Part shown: positions 34,794 through 45,281 of the stretch, in pieces | Numbering within the stretch: position 1 is the first letter of the stretch | How the letters are laid out: each line of letters begins with the position of its first letter | Source of the DNA: Protopterus annectens | Lineage: Eukaryota > Chordata > Ceratodontiformes > Protopteridae | NCBI RefSeq assembly: GCF_019279795.1 | Contig: NC_056733.1 | Span: 1,117,059,182 to 1,117,123,181, forward strand | DNA: 64,000 bases | Direction: 5' to 3' | Notes under the pieces: generated by a model | The model's input: the letters and a program-made list of their open reading frames with translations, nothing else | Databases searched by the model: none | Told to the model about the DNA's origin: nothing | Position numbers and translations under genes: made by a program

Positions 34794-37132
34794 ATCTAGA
34801 CACTAGCAACTATGTTACTATATGTTCTACCCCCAACAACAACAACATAGTGGTCTCTTTAAACAATTTCAACATCTATAATTACACGGACTTGGACATC
34901 ACTCCAGTCTATTTTGAATTATTTACTAAAGGATTGAATTATGTTCCAGCAAGACCTGCTTGTTTACCCAAGTTATTGATTGAACTAAAACTTTTTGTAA
35001 GAAATCTAAACCTTTCTCTTTTCTTTAAGGGACAAGATACTTTAACCAACAGCATTACTAGGTCCAGTACATTTAACCCACCCCTACATCCGAGTTTAAA
35101 AACTTTTGAAGAGCTTATAGAAAATACATTGAGAACTAATTTGTCAAACAGACAAGACCCTCCACACAATTTCAATAAACATCTGGAAGAAATTATGAAT
35201 TTGTTAAAGGAACAAAAAATCAGGGTTATGAAACCGGATAAAGGGGGTGGGATGGTACTTATGAACACACTTGATTATGATAATGCTATGCATGACATAC
35301 TACAGGACTCTGACACATATGAACAGGCCTCTATTAATGAATTAAATGTTGCACAAGCCAACATTAAATATATCTTGAATGATCATCTACTTCAAGGAGT
35401 GTTAAATGAAGAACTATTTAACTACTTGAATGTACCACATCCTAAGACCCCCATACTATTTGGTATACCTAAAGTTCACAAAGGGATTACACCTTTGAAA
35501 TTTAGGCCAATTGTGGCCGGAACAAATAGTATTACAGAACCGTTAGGCAAATATGTTGAACATAGCATCAAACCTCTAGTTTCTAAGCTCCCTAATGTTT
35601 GCAAAGATTCCTGGGAATTCTTAGCTAGTATTCCACCCAATATTTGTAATAAGGATGTTTTGATGATAACAATAAATGTAGTTGAATTGTTTCCAAGCAT
35701 ACCACATGACACAGGAATAGACTGGTTTTCTGACATCTTAGTAAGTTTAAGTGACTTAAGTAACAACCAGATTAACATACTCATTGAATTTATGGAAATC
35801 ATCCTTAATAATAACTACATATTCTTTAATGGAGAATTCTTCAGGCAAAACAAGGGAGTAGCCATGGGCTCCCCATGTGCATCATCCTATGCAAACATTG
35901 TTCTATTTAAATGGGAGCAAACTTTCATACATTCATCTAAATGGAACCAGCAGATTTTATTTTACAAGCGCTACCTGGACGACATTTGTATTCTGTGGCA
36001 GGGGTCTAAGGAATCTTTTTTGGAGTTTTTTGGTTACATTAACACCACTACTGATTTTTTGTCTTTTACTTACGAACTTAGCAGTAACTCACTACAATAT
36101 TTGGACATCCTACTTACTAAGGATAGTAAAGGGGAACACTTTGAATCAACTATTTATAGGAAGCCTTTTTATTCCAACACATTTTTACATTTTGATAGTT
36201 CGCATCCCTTCTACACTAAAAAGGGAATTATTAGAGGTCAATTGATTCGAGTATCTAGAATTTGCAGTACCTTAGATGCCTTCATGGATGAGGTTGCAAC
36301 TTTAACTAATATGTGGGTAGAAAGAGGCTATCCTAACCAGTTAATTGACACAATCACAGAAGAAATATTAGAAAAAAGGGATTCAAAGTTTCCACCCCTT
36401 CTTAGTAAGGGACTTCCACTTCCCAAGAACAACAGTAGAGGAGATAATGATGTACAGAGAAGCTTTATCTACACATACACTAATGATGCAACTTTTATAG
36501 AGAATACTTTACAAGCTTTTTGGCCAATGCTAACAACACAAGAAGATATTAAAATTTATTTACCAAGAACACTAACTTTCGTTAGAAAACGTGATATAAA
36601 CCTCAAGGGAATGTTTGAACAGAACACTAGTACAAGACAGTTAAAGAACACTGTTGCCCCTTACAGGAAGAATGGTACATACAAATGTGGTATGTGTAAA
36701 CAGTGCAATTACCTACTAAATGCTGCGGAAATATTTCTACCAGCTAGGAATTGCACTTTGAGGACACCAGGATACCACAACTGTAACACAATGGGGGTAG
36801 TGTATTTGGGTGTATGCACATTCTGTCATGGTTTCTACGTGGGAAAGACCACTAGAATGCTTAAAAAACGGATTTATGAACATGTATATGAAATAGAGAA
36901 AAAGAAAACTACTAATGCCTTTTTCAAGCATTCTGTAACATGCACTAATATGTCTTTAAAATTTTTCGTCTTGGAACGAGTCATTAGTGATCCTAGGGGA
37001 GGTGACTGGGAAAGTTACCTCGAAACCAGAGAGCTAACCTGGCAACTAAAATTAGATGCCTCAAAGAATCCAGGAATGAATGAGAACATCAGTATTAACA
37101 GTATATTGAGAATGAAAAGGAATAAATTATAG
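34772..37132 (+). CDS. PLE1 ORF2: reverse transcriptase with GIY-YIG endonuclease
   Basis: A 786-codon frame; numbering here starts at the TTG at 34772, although the frame is open from 34700 and contains no ATG until about residue 142. RT blocks: KPDKGGG (residue 154), FGIPKVHK (about 230), RPIVAG, TINVVELFPSIP (motif A, with Asn302 in place of the catalytic Asp), MGSPCASSYAN (365) and YLDD (401-404), then LDILLTKD. A CxxCxxC cluster (Cys639, 642, 645) precedes the GIY-YIG domain: VVYLGVC (Tyr678), FYVGKT (Tyr689), LKKRIYEH, and WQLKLDASKNPGMNE near the end. PLE proteins copy RNA primed at a nicked target or telomere. The Asn302 change probably inactivates the RT. Confidence 0.92.
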   Translation: MGEDTQLNLDTSNYVTICSTPNNNNIVVSLNNFNIYNYTDLDITPVYFELFTKGLNYVPARPACLPKLLIELKLFVRNLNLSLFFKGQDTLTNSITRSSTFNPPLHPSLKTFEELIENTLRTNLSNRQDPPHNFNKHLEEIMNLLKEQKIRVMKPDKGGGMVLMNTLDYDNAMHDILQDSDTYEQASINELNVAQANIKYILNDHLLQGVLNEELFNYLNVPHPKTPILFGIPKVHKGITPLKFRPIVAGTNSITEPLGKYVEHSIKPLVSKLPNVCKDSWEFLASIPPNICNKDVLMITINVVELFPSIPHDTGIDWFSDILVSLSDLSNNQINILIEFMEIILNNNYIFFNGEFFRQNKGVAMGSPCASSYANIVLFKWEQTFIHSSKWNQQILFYKRYLDDICILWQGSKESFLEFFGYINTTTDFLSFTYELSSNSLQYLDILLTKDSKGEHFESTIYRKPFYSNTFLHFDSSHPFYTKKGIIRGQLIRVSRICSTLDAFMDEVATLTNMWVERGYPNQLIDTITEEILEKRDSKFPPLLSKGLPLPKNNSRGDNDVQRSFIYTYTNDATFIENTLQAFWPMLTTQEDIKIYLPRTLTFVRKRDINLKGMFEQNTSTRQLKNTVAPYRKNGTYKCGMCKQCNYLLNAAEIFLPARNCTLRTPGYHNCNTMGVVYLGVCTFCHGFYVGKTTRMLKKRIYEHVYEIEKKKTTNAFFKHSVTCTNMSLKFFVLERVISDPRGGDWESYLETRELTWQLKLDASKNPGMNENISINSILRMKRNKL

Positions 37133-37719
37133 GTAGTTTTTAGTTTCTCTTTTGTGTTCAATTTATAAATTTTAATTAATACTTACATTAATTACACTAT
37201 AAAAGTTTTTAAAACAAGAAAGAGAATTCATTATCTGACTTATTTATGTATACTGGTATTATATTTGTAATAATCTTTATATATGAATGAATTAATTAAA
37301 TTACAATTTAATGTATATATAAATATTTATGCAGCATCAATTTTGCATATTGGTTTGCCTACTTTAAAACAACAGTTATATTTTTATTTAAGAAACTATT
37401 TTTAATGATGTGTTTTTAACTCTATGATTAATAGGGAATTTTAACCACTGCTTAAATTTACTAGCTATTATTACTATTGTTTTGCATTACATATTCATTT
37501 AAGAATAGTGAATGAATCTTTATAGTATTCAGCAGTATAAGGAACACTAAAGTACATTTGCTGTTAGTAAGACGCAATTGTGAGAAAAGGATTTTATTTG
37601 TTATGTTTATGACAGTACTGCAGCACTATAGCACTTTAAATGTAGATTGCAATTAAACCTTAATTGCTAATTTGGCCCATTAACTTGTGTATTTAAACAG
37701 TATGGCCACACTTGCATTT

Positions 37720-37762
37720 CAATCTTGAAAAAGCCTGGAATTGTCCAGGCGAAAGCGCTTGG
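37720..37762 (+). ncRNA. Degenerate hammerhead-like motif of PLE1
   Basis: The order is a TTGAAAAA core remnant (37725-37732), a perfect 6-bp helix II (GCCTGG 37733-37738 with CCAGGC 37745-37750), then GAAA (37751-37754) and the short self-paired AGCGCT of helix III. The family core CTGAAGAA (see PLE2) is changed at two positions here and no helix I partner is evident. It is best read as a decayed hammerhead. Confidence 0.5.
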
Positions 37763-37987
37763 TTTACATTGGAGTGTTCTTCTTGTTTTCGCATTGGTGA
37801 ATAAAAGATTTCGGTGGATCAACTTGGTCTGGCATTCCTTCACAATTTTAAAGGAAGATTTTTGTTTGCATTGTCATTTATCACTGGTATTAGAAGATTT
37901 TGGCAGTAGCTACTGTTTTGCAAGCAAAAGCTGTTACTCAACACGTTGTTTCTGGTCCAGGTTTGGCGTGTTTTTCCAGTTTCTTCA
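37752..37987 (+). repeat. PLE1 right direct repeat (pLTR-like)
   Basis: Offset 4309 bp from the left copy, with no difference seen over 236 bp. It is followed at once by the DIRS-C ICR (AGTTATGTACCTACC). Confidence 0.9.
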
Positions 37988-38390
37988 AGTTATGTACCTA
38001 CCATAACGTTCCATGTTAGTTGTCTTCTCTCGCCTTCTTTCTTGCGACCATCCCTCCTTCCCCCAGGCCTGGACAGACCTTTCTCTACAAGGAATTACAC
38101 TTCTGAAGACCGTACAGAGCTGGTCCTTCTAACATACTGCAGGTTTTTCTCTTCTTCTTTCTTCCTTTGGGAAGTTATTATGCTAGGTGCTATTGCCCTT
38201 TTGTCATCAAATGAGATCTGGGTACTTACCACCTTGCATCATGGGATATGGGGCTGCCTCGAGCTGGTAAAAGTGACTCTCGAGCTTAGCAAGTGCCGAG
38301 TCGGAGCCGAGGATCGGCTCCGAACCCATCAAGCAAGAAAGAAGGCGAGAGAAGACAACTAACATGGAACGTTATGGTAGGTACATAACT
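37988..38390. repeat. DIRS-C ICR and right terminal repeat
   Basis: The ICR (37988-38040, GTTATGTACCTACCATAACG start) is the reverse complement of the extreme right end (38333-38390). The right ITR (38205-38360) pairs with the left ITR. A 21-nt near-perfect hairpin CGGAGCCGA-GGA-TCGGCTCCG lies at about 38313-38333. Confidence 0.9.
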
Positions 38391-38647
38391 TCTCATTTAT
38401 GCTTCTTTGTATGTTCAGAACATATGTTGGTTACAAAAACAATCTTGTTTTGACAGCAGTTCTGTGCTTTACAGTAGTCTTATCTTGAATCGCCTTTGTT
38501 GCTTAAAGTGAAGTGAGAAGTTTGTGTAGAGCTTAGTTAAAGTACTAAAATTTGTATCTCAAGATATTAAGTTTCTCACTTTTTCTGTAACAGTGTTAAA
38601 AATCCCTTTCTACTGTCTTAAGTGAATACATGAAACCCCTTAATGTG

Positions 38648-38850
38648 ATGTTGTCCTATCTCGCCTTCATTTTGTACTGGTTGGGTTCAGAACAGATCCT
38701 CGGTTCCGACTCGACCGTTTACAAAAGCTGGAGGTCTTCAACTAGCTTGTGACTGAAACCCTATTCTATAATGCTCTAGGAAACTCCCCAGATCTCGTTT
38801 GCTGCTAAATAAGATCAGAGTGCTTCACATTGGCTCTGACTAAGTGATTT
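38648..38850 (+). repeat. DIRS-D left inverted terminal repeat
   Basis: Inverse of 49410-49550, with AAAAGCTGGAGGTCTTCA and TCGGTTCCGACTCG blocks. Confidence 0.85.
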
Positions 38851-39239
38851 TTCTTCTGTAGTGCTTATTGCGAAATTTGATAGTTTTTCTCTTGGATTAC
38901 TTAGTAGTTCTTTAGATTAGTAAATTGGTTTACCTTGATTAACAACTTTTGTAGTGTATTATATTTTTAGATAACCTTAGTGTGCTTTGTTTGAGCTGTT
39001 TAAAGTAGTCTATTATATTCAGATAACTTAGAATTGTTTTTTTTACAGGGCCATACTTATATATAGGTAAAGTCTGTTCAGATAGAGTGTTGTTTGTCTT
39101 AGTGTGTGTTTTTTGCTTAGTTTCCCTTTTTCTATTAATTTAAGTTAGAGGGCTGCTTAGCCCGTTTAAATTAGAGGGTTTTTTACTTTCCACATGTATT
39201 ACAAGAGTTAGATAAGTTGTTTAATAACTTCCTTGTTGC

Positions 39240-39499
39240 TGGATTGTTGTATACAATAACCAATGACCAGCATATAGGTATAAAAGGCAATCAGTCTAAT
39301 ACAAATTGAAGTATATTTATTCCTCAGACCAGTTTCAGCTTACCAGCCTTCTTCAGTGAATCATAAATACATAAACAAACATAACTTAACATGCTTAAGT
39401 ATTCTCCCCCCAAAAAACATTGGTTCTTGTACACTTGTTGGTTCGACCCTGCATTGCTGTACTGGTAGAGCATTTTGTTTGACTTTGGATTGTTGTATA
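39240..39499 (-). mobile_element. PLE4: 3'-end fragment of a Penelope-like element
   Basis: A 232-bp insertion (39254-39485) is flanked by a 14-bp direct repeat TGGATTGTTGTATA (39240-39253 and 39486-39499), a clean target-site duplication. On the minus strand it holds a hammerhead-like motif followed by GAGGAATAAATATACTTC, the same order (hammerhead, then AATAAA-rich tail) as at the ends of PLE1 and PLE2. It has no coding part, so it is a 5'-truncated copy. Confidence 0.72.
39316..39367 (-). ncRNA. Hammerhead-ribozyme-like motif of PLE4
   Basis: Minus strand, 5' to 3': helix I strand TTTATGATTCA (39367-39357), core CTGAAGA (39356-39350) plus one extra A, helix II GGCT-GGTA-AGCT, GAAA (39336-39333), a very short helix III within ACTGGT, and C at the predicted cleavage site (39327). 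The helix I partner TGAGGAATAAA (39326-39316) follows, pairing with the first strand except for a 2-nt internal loop. Short helix III hammerheads are described in PLEs. The extra A is also present in PLE2. Confidence 0.6.
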
Positions 39500-39509
39500 A
39501 CCTAAGCTA

Positions 39510-41400
39510 GCTCGTTTTAGACGGTCAGAGTCCAACAAAACAGACCGCTCCCTCCTCAAAGTCTGAAAAATCAGGAAAAAAGGTCTTCATCTTCAGAACC
39601 TCATTTGGAACCGATAAAAAAGTTACCTAAGATGTCATCATCGGACCCGAGAAACCATCCACCTCGGCTCCTTCAGTTATAGACCCATTGTTTTTTCAGG
39701 ATCATAGCCGGTCCCCAGTACTGGAACCGGTTTCTCCAATGCTAAGCTCTCCTATTCCGCAGGTTTCAAGATCTCCATTCCCCCTCCTCTTGATCATCCA
39801 AGAGCCTTTCAAACGATAATGTGGATTGGGTGGTGCGCAGACTTTTGAGGACACCGGCGCTAGCCAAATTGTTGTAGGAGCCGACCCAGAGGGCTTCAAA
39901 ACTGACTAAGCTTACCCTGCCAACACTGATTCCTCCTGCAACCTGACTTGAGACCTTGGAGGTAAATGCATGGAGCTGATTGAAATGGAACTGACGGAGC
40001 CAAGACCTGCTCCAGGATCTTCGGCTCTGACTACCTCGGTGCCATCCGAGCTCAAGGAATCTAGGAGCCGATGTTCTCCTGTCGGTTCCAGGGAGGACAG
40101 TTGGATCTGACATTTGTTGGATCCGAACTTGCCTCTTGGGCCTTGGCACTGGTGAGCTCAGTGCCTACATCGACCTCGGAGCTAACCCCCTTGGTGCTGT
40201 GAATGCCTTCTAGTTCTTCAGAGCCGGGAGCTTCCTAGGACCATGGGAGGGGGGCTTTTTGAGGCGATGAGGAGAGCGCTCTCCCCACGGGCAGCTCCAA
40301 TCTCAGACACAGTCAGTTGTCCCCCAAAGGCACCGGTGTCCCTCTCCGCACAACTGTATCCACACAGACATGGATACCCATGGCCTCAGGGCACCCCATT
40401 GGTTGAACCCCCCCCTTCTGAAACCCCTTCAGAATCCCCTTCTGAAGAGGTCCCTCGCAAGAGATTATGTAAGAGGAAGCATTTGGACTCCCCAGAGGAG
40501 TCAGTCACATCTGACACAGACCTCGATGAGTCAGAAGGGTCCCCACGGTCACCCTCTGAGGATGTCTGGTTTGCAGACATCCTACAAATACTTAAGCAGA
40601 GAGGTGACTGGAAGCCCATCAACCCTTTTGAAGAGGAGTCTATTTACCTGAAGGATTTTTGGTCTCACCCTTCCGCCACTTGGGTGTCTCTGTCTTTCGA
40701 TGAACTCGTGGATCTAGTTTGCCGAAAGGCATGGGAGTCTCCAGACTCAGTGGAGCCTGTTCCCCAGATACCAAATAAATTCATTACTTCCCCCGAGGGT
40801 AAAACTTTTCTTACAAAAGGTGTCCCAGTAGATGCTATAGTGGTGGCTTACCAGGTTACAGAGAGATCTCCTGAAGGAGCTAGGAGATGCTCTCCAGAGT
40901 TCAGTAGCTGCGGGGTATCAGATAAAATGTCCTCCCAGCTCTCCACCTTGAATTCAGTGGTAAACTCTTCCATGAGGCATATTTCCTATGCAGCTGATGG
41001 TGCGAGTAGGGCAGCGGGTTCAGGAATTTCCCTAATGAGACATTCCTGGATGCACTTGTGTAACTTTGCGGAGCTTTTTAAGTCTTTCTTTGTTAACACC
41101 TCCTTCGATGGCTCATCCTTGTTCGAGCCCAAAGTCAAAGACACACTAACCAGGTGTGAACAAGAAGGAAAAACTCTCTGTGCTGTAGGAGTCCATTTTT
41201 CCCTACCTTCTAGGCCTTGTCCAAAAGGGAGGAAATATGTGGTTTTAAAAATCCCGGAGAGTTTATCAAGATACACGTGGTGAACCTTCCCCCAGGGGCA
41301 GAGGCGGAAGCAATAATGGAAGACGCTGGCCATGCGGTAGAGAGGGGTCTGCAAAACCAGGGTAACCGGGAATCCTTTTTTGGTAAGCCCTTTCAGCACT
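39510..41400 (+). pseudogene. DIRS-D gag
   Basis: The 5' half (39510-40240) is decayed. A 346-codon frame (40243-41283) preserves the core: VPRKRLCKRKHLDSP, SDTDLDESEGSP, FADILQILKQRGDW, FDELVDLVCRKAW, LTKGVPVDAIVV, then after a deletion DKMSSQLSTLNSVV, WMHLCNFAELF and DGSSLFEPKVKDTL. It is colinear with DIRS-C and DIRS-E Gag. Between VDAIVVA and the SSQLSTL block about 60 residues present in DIRS-C are lost or scrambled. Confidence 0.82.
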
Positions 41401-43126
41401 CCTGAAAGGAGGACCATCTGTCCATCTCTGAAGGCAGTCTGGGGTCGCTTATCTTTGTACCCACAAGCCTGGCTAAAAATCACAAAAGACAAGTTGGTAC
41501 AAAGAATTGTATCCAGAGGATACTCCATACCCTTTTCCTTCCCTGTTGTAAACATAAGGAACATCCTGGATGTTCCACCCAGTCAGAGGGAACAGCCAAC
41601 TCTAGAAATTGAAAAGTTCCTAGAAAAAAAAAAGTCATCCAAACAGTCCATGCAGACTAAATAGGATCTGGAACTTACTCAAGGTTCTTTTTAGTTCCAA
41701 AGAAAACGGGACTGGAGACCCATCCTGGATCTCAGCAGATTAAACAAATCAGTGAAGAAAACAAAGTTCTGGATGGTAACACTGCAGTAAATACTTCCCT
41801 TTCTGGGAAAAGACAATTTGATGTGCTCCATAAATCTCCAGGATGTGTACTACCATATAAAGATGGACAGACAATCCAGGAGTCATTTGCACTTTCGGCT
41901 GGGGGCCAGTTACTACCAGTTTCAAGCTCTGCCCTTTGGTCTCACTACAGCCCTTAGAGTGTTCACCAAGTGTATGGCAGTAGTCATGGCTCAGTTGAGA
42001 CACCTAGGATTCTGAGTGTTTCCGTATCCAGACAACTGGCTTCTAACTGCCACTACTGAGCATCTACTAACAAAAGTGAGAGACACCACTTTACAGCTCT
42101 GGTCTCACCTGGGAATCACAATAAATTACGAAAAGCCTGTCTTGTTATCTTCTCAGCATACTGTCTGTATAGGAGCAGATTTAGACACAAGAAATATGGT
42201 GGTAAAACTTCCCCCTGAAAGGCTTGAAGTCTTACAATCCCAAATCCTAAACATTCTTCCCAAAAGAAAAGTTCAGGCAAGAACAATCCTCAATTTACTG
42301 GGAACAATGACAGCTGCAGTTACCGTGATCCCATTGGCATGCTTACACATGAGAATACTTCAGTGACTACTATTCAAATAGTCCATGCAGGAACTACCCA
42401 TGTCCCACCAGATCTTGATAACTGAATCCTGCAAGAGGACCTTCGATGGTGGTTCTACTCCAGTCATATAACATTAGGCCACTCCTTTCTTCACCCTCAA
42501 CCTTTGGCCACAGTGACCACGGACTATGGGGTGGCGGGGGCATTATCTGGGAAGGACTGTTCAAGGCACTTGGGAGGAGCACAAGGCAAATTTGCACATC
42601 AATATCTTAGAGATGAGAGCAGTGCTTTTAGCGTTGCAAGCATTCCAAGAATCTCTCCTGCTGGGAACTATTGCAATATAGACAGACAATATGTCATTTG
42701 TTTGGTACGTAAACAAACAAGGTGGAACCAGGTCCTACCCCCCTTTGTCGAGAGGTCCTGAGCGTATGGCTGTGGGCTACCTGCTCCCAGCACTTTCTGA
42801 TAGCAGTGCACATCCCAGGGAAATCCAGTGTGATAGCAGACAAACTCAGCAGAGCGATCCTAATGCCTCATGAGTGGTCCCTAAAACAAGAGGTAGCGGA
42901 GATGATTTTCCACAGATGGGGACAGCCTTGCTGTGACCTTTTTGCCACGTCCATGAATACCAAATGCAGCAGCTTTTTTTGCCCTAGTCACCATGGGATA
43001 CAATTACACATGATTGGCCCTCGGGTCTTCTCTACACCTTCTCTGATACCCAAAGTTCTTCAGAAAGCCAGCTCATTCGGAAAGAACTTAATACTTGTTG
43101 CCTCATACTGGCCTTGCCAAATCTGA
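41400..43126 (+). pseudogene. DIRS-D reverse transcriptase and RNase H
   Basis: RT blocks are legible: RDWRPILDLSRLN, CSINLQDVYYHIK (motif A Asp changed to Asn), QALPFGLTTALRVF, and YPDNWLL in place of YLDDWLL, then KVQARTILNLLGTM. RNase H shows a broken start (TTDYGVAG, 42510), an IDRQYVICLV/TDNMSFVWYVNKQGGTR block near 42690, and VIADKLSRA, HEWSLKQ and CCDLFATS near 42840-42960. Stops and frameshifts are frequent. Both RT active-site blocks are lost. Confidence 0.85.
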
Positions 43127-43199
43127 TTCCCCTTCCTGTGGCCTCATTTACAGGAGGATCTGTGGATTCTGGACCCAGGTGTGCTCCATCCCTCTCTTC

Positions 43200-44237
43200 G
43201 AACCCTCAAACTGACAGCATGGCTGCTCCGATTCCAGACATAGTCATGCTCCCTTATCTGTCCCAGTCAGTGAAACATATCTTAATCTCATCTCATAAGG
43301 CTTCAACAAGGAAATTATACATGAGCAAATGGAAAAGATTTTCTGCTTGGGCTGAAAATAACCGCATTGACCCCTTTTCTGCTCCTATAGCTTCCATGCT
43401 TGAATTTTTGACAAAGCTTTTTAATGAAGGTGCAGCGATATCTAACTTCCATATAAGTGAATCAGGGCCAAATCTAATGTCCCACAGACTATGCAAGGCC
43501 TTTCTGAGTGGCACTATTTTATTAAGACCACCCATTAAAGCCCTACCAGCACCATGGGACCTAAATGTTGTTATCCTGTCTGATTCTTCCTCCTTTTGAA
43601 CCCACATCATCCTGTGACCTAATGTTTTTGACATGGAAGACATTTCTTTTGATAGCCATCACTTCTGCCAGAAGAGTTTCAGAATTACAGGCATTGTCGA
43701 CAAAGCCGCCCTACATACTATTCCACAAAGACATGATATCCCTACGAACAAATCCATTCTTTCTACCCAAAGTATGCTCAGAATCTAATCTGAATTATTC
43801 TATAGAACTTCCAGTCTTTTTTCTCAACTGTGGTAACGAGGCAGAATATATGCTACACCAACTAGCTGTACATAGACAGTTGTGTCTCTATTCACATAGG
43901 ACAAAGGACTCCAGAAAATCTGAACAACTATTTGTATCCTTTTCAGACCTGAAGAAAGGTGCTCCAGTTTCTAAAGTCACACTTTCTAAATGGTTATCAG
44001 ATTGTATTACTTTTACTTAAATTCTCAGAACAAAGAACTCCCTGAAAAGATAAAATGTCATTTTACAAGAGCTATAGCAACTTCGCTGTCTTTCGGGTGA
44101 GATTACCAATTGATAACATTTGTGCTGCAGCAACATGGGCAAGGCCTCATACCTGTATTACTCATTACAAAGTGCATTTGGCCTCAACGGACAAGGCCTC
44201 TTTTGGGTCCACTGTTCTGAAAAATATACTCCCTTGA
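43200..44237 (+). pseudogene. DIRS-D tyrosine recombinase
   Basis: Pieces in three frames: KASTRKLYMSKWKRFSAW (about 43300), PAPWDLNVV, ITSARRVSELQAL (first Arg, about 43660), SRKSEQLFVSF, SKVTLSKWLSD, then KCHFTRAIATS (HxxR, about 44060) and PHTCITHYK (Tyr, about 44165). The end matches DIRS-E (SFGSTVLKNILP). A stop near 44020 and frameshifts near 43570 and 44100 disable it. The catalytic residues themselves are retained. Confidence 0.83.
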
Positions 44238-44319
44238 GCCACCCAAGAAAGATGGTGCTAGAGGCGCTGTCCCAACCAGTACAAAATGAAGGTGAGTTAG
44301 GACAACATCACATAAAGAA

Positions 44320-44447
44320 GTTATGTACTCACCATAACGTTCCGTGTGTGTTGTCCATCTCGCCTTCATTCTTATGTCCCACCCTCCTTCCCCTAACCTT
44401 TGGCTCCTAGAGGACCGAGCGGTTACAATTGGACAAAAATAATGATG
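44320..44447. repeat. DIRS-D ICR and start of the right spacer
   Basis: TTATGTACTCACCATAACGT and the following TTGTCCATCTCGCCTTCATT pair with the DIRS-D right end at 49540-49590. The spacer is then cut by DIRS-E. Confidence 0.8.
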
Positions 44448-45281
44448 TTCTGTAGTCCTATCTCACCTTCATTCTTACATATGGGTTCAGAGCCGATCCT
44501 CGGCTCCTACTCGGCCTATTTACAAGCTGGAAGTCTTCTAGTTGGCTCGTGGCTAGGTAGGTATCCCATGGTGCACCAGTACAATCCCCAGATCTCGTTT
44601 GCCGCGTCGACAAGCTCGGTTGTGCTTTTCTTTGGCTCTGGCTAAGTGTTGCATTTACTTAAACTGTTTCAAAACTTTTTGGGACTGTTTTAGTTTAAAA
44701 TAGAAAAACTGTTACTGTATTAGTGTTTTAGTCACAGTTAGCATAGTTTGCTATTAGAATAGTTAAGTCTTTTATACTTGCACCATTTAGTGCAATCTTG
44801 GCCTTTTGGCCTTTTTTGACTTCTTAGTATTGGTATCCTGTGTGCTGGTTTTCGTTTATCATTAGACTTCGTATTTGTAGGCGCCTTTTGCGCTCTGTTA
44901 GACTGTGTGTTGTTAGTAGGCAAAGTCAAGTTTTTGGCGTTTTTCCGCTTGTTGAATTGTTATCATTGTTAACAGAACTCGTTCTTTTATTCCTTAGTCA
45001 TAAGTCTGAGTGTTTTGGGGATCCCCGCTTGTTTCATTGGTAACTGTTAATATTCCTGTTCGAGTGTGTGAAATTCTCTGCTTACTGTAACTTTCTAGGT
45101 CTGTTTAAGTTAGAAGACCTAGTTTCTCCATTTCCCTTCCTGCCCGGGCTAAGCCCGTTTAAGTTAGGGGACCTGGTCCTCATGGTGTCTTTCTCTTTCC
45201 TGCACGGCTAGGCCCATTTAAATTAGAGGACCTAGTCCTTCCTCTCCTCCTTTCTCTGTGTATGTGTGCTCATCTCTGCGA

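Larger units (their letters stand above)
33443..37987 (+). mobile_element. PLE1: Penelope-like retroelement with two open frames
   Basis: A 4.5-kb element flanked by 236-bp direct repeats (33443-33678 and 37752-37987) that look identical base for base. It holds ORF1 (33717-34793) and ORF2 (RT plus GIY-YIG, to 37132), then a 600-bp AT-rich 3' region. Direct terminal repeats of this kind (pLTRs) are typical of PLEs. Compared with DIRS-E, about 146 bp of the DIRS target between the Tyr codon and the ICR are missing at the insertion. The Cys-rich region before the endonuclease and the vertebrate context suggest the Neptune group; this is inference. Confidence 0.9.
27716..38390 (+). mobile_element. 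DIRS-C: near full-length DIRS element carrying PLE1
   Basis: The left inverted terminal repeat (27716-27870) matches the right one (about 38205-38360) in reverse. The right end carries an extra 45 bp that pair with the ICR at 37988-38040. Between them lie gag, RT-RNase H and tyrosine recombinase in the canonical order. PLE1 (33443-37987) sits directly after the recombinase Tyr codon. Without PLE1 the element would be about 6.1 kb. CpG-rich motifs are well preserved, so this is one of the younger DIRS copies here. Confidence 0.92.

Noticed and set aside
34772-37132. LINE-type ORF2 for PLE1
   Set aside because: The RT blocks (KPDKGG, FGIPKVHK, RPIVAG) and a C-terminal GIY-YIG domain are those of Penelope-like elements; there is no APE endonuclease.
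27716-38390. LTR retrotransposon or endogenous retrovirus
   Set aside because: Terminal repeats are inverted rather than direct, and there is a tyrosine recombinase instead of protease and DDE integrase.
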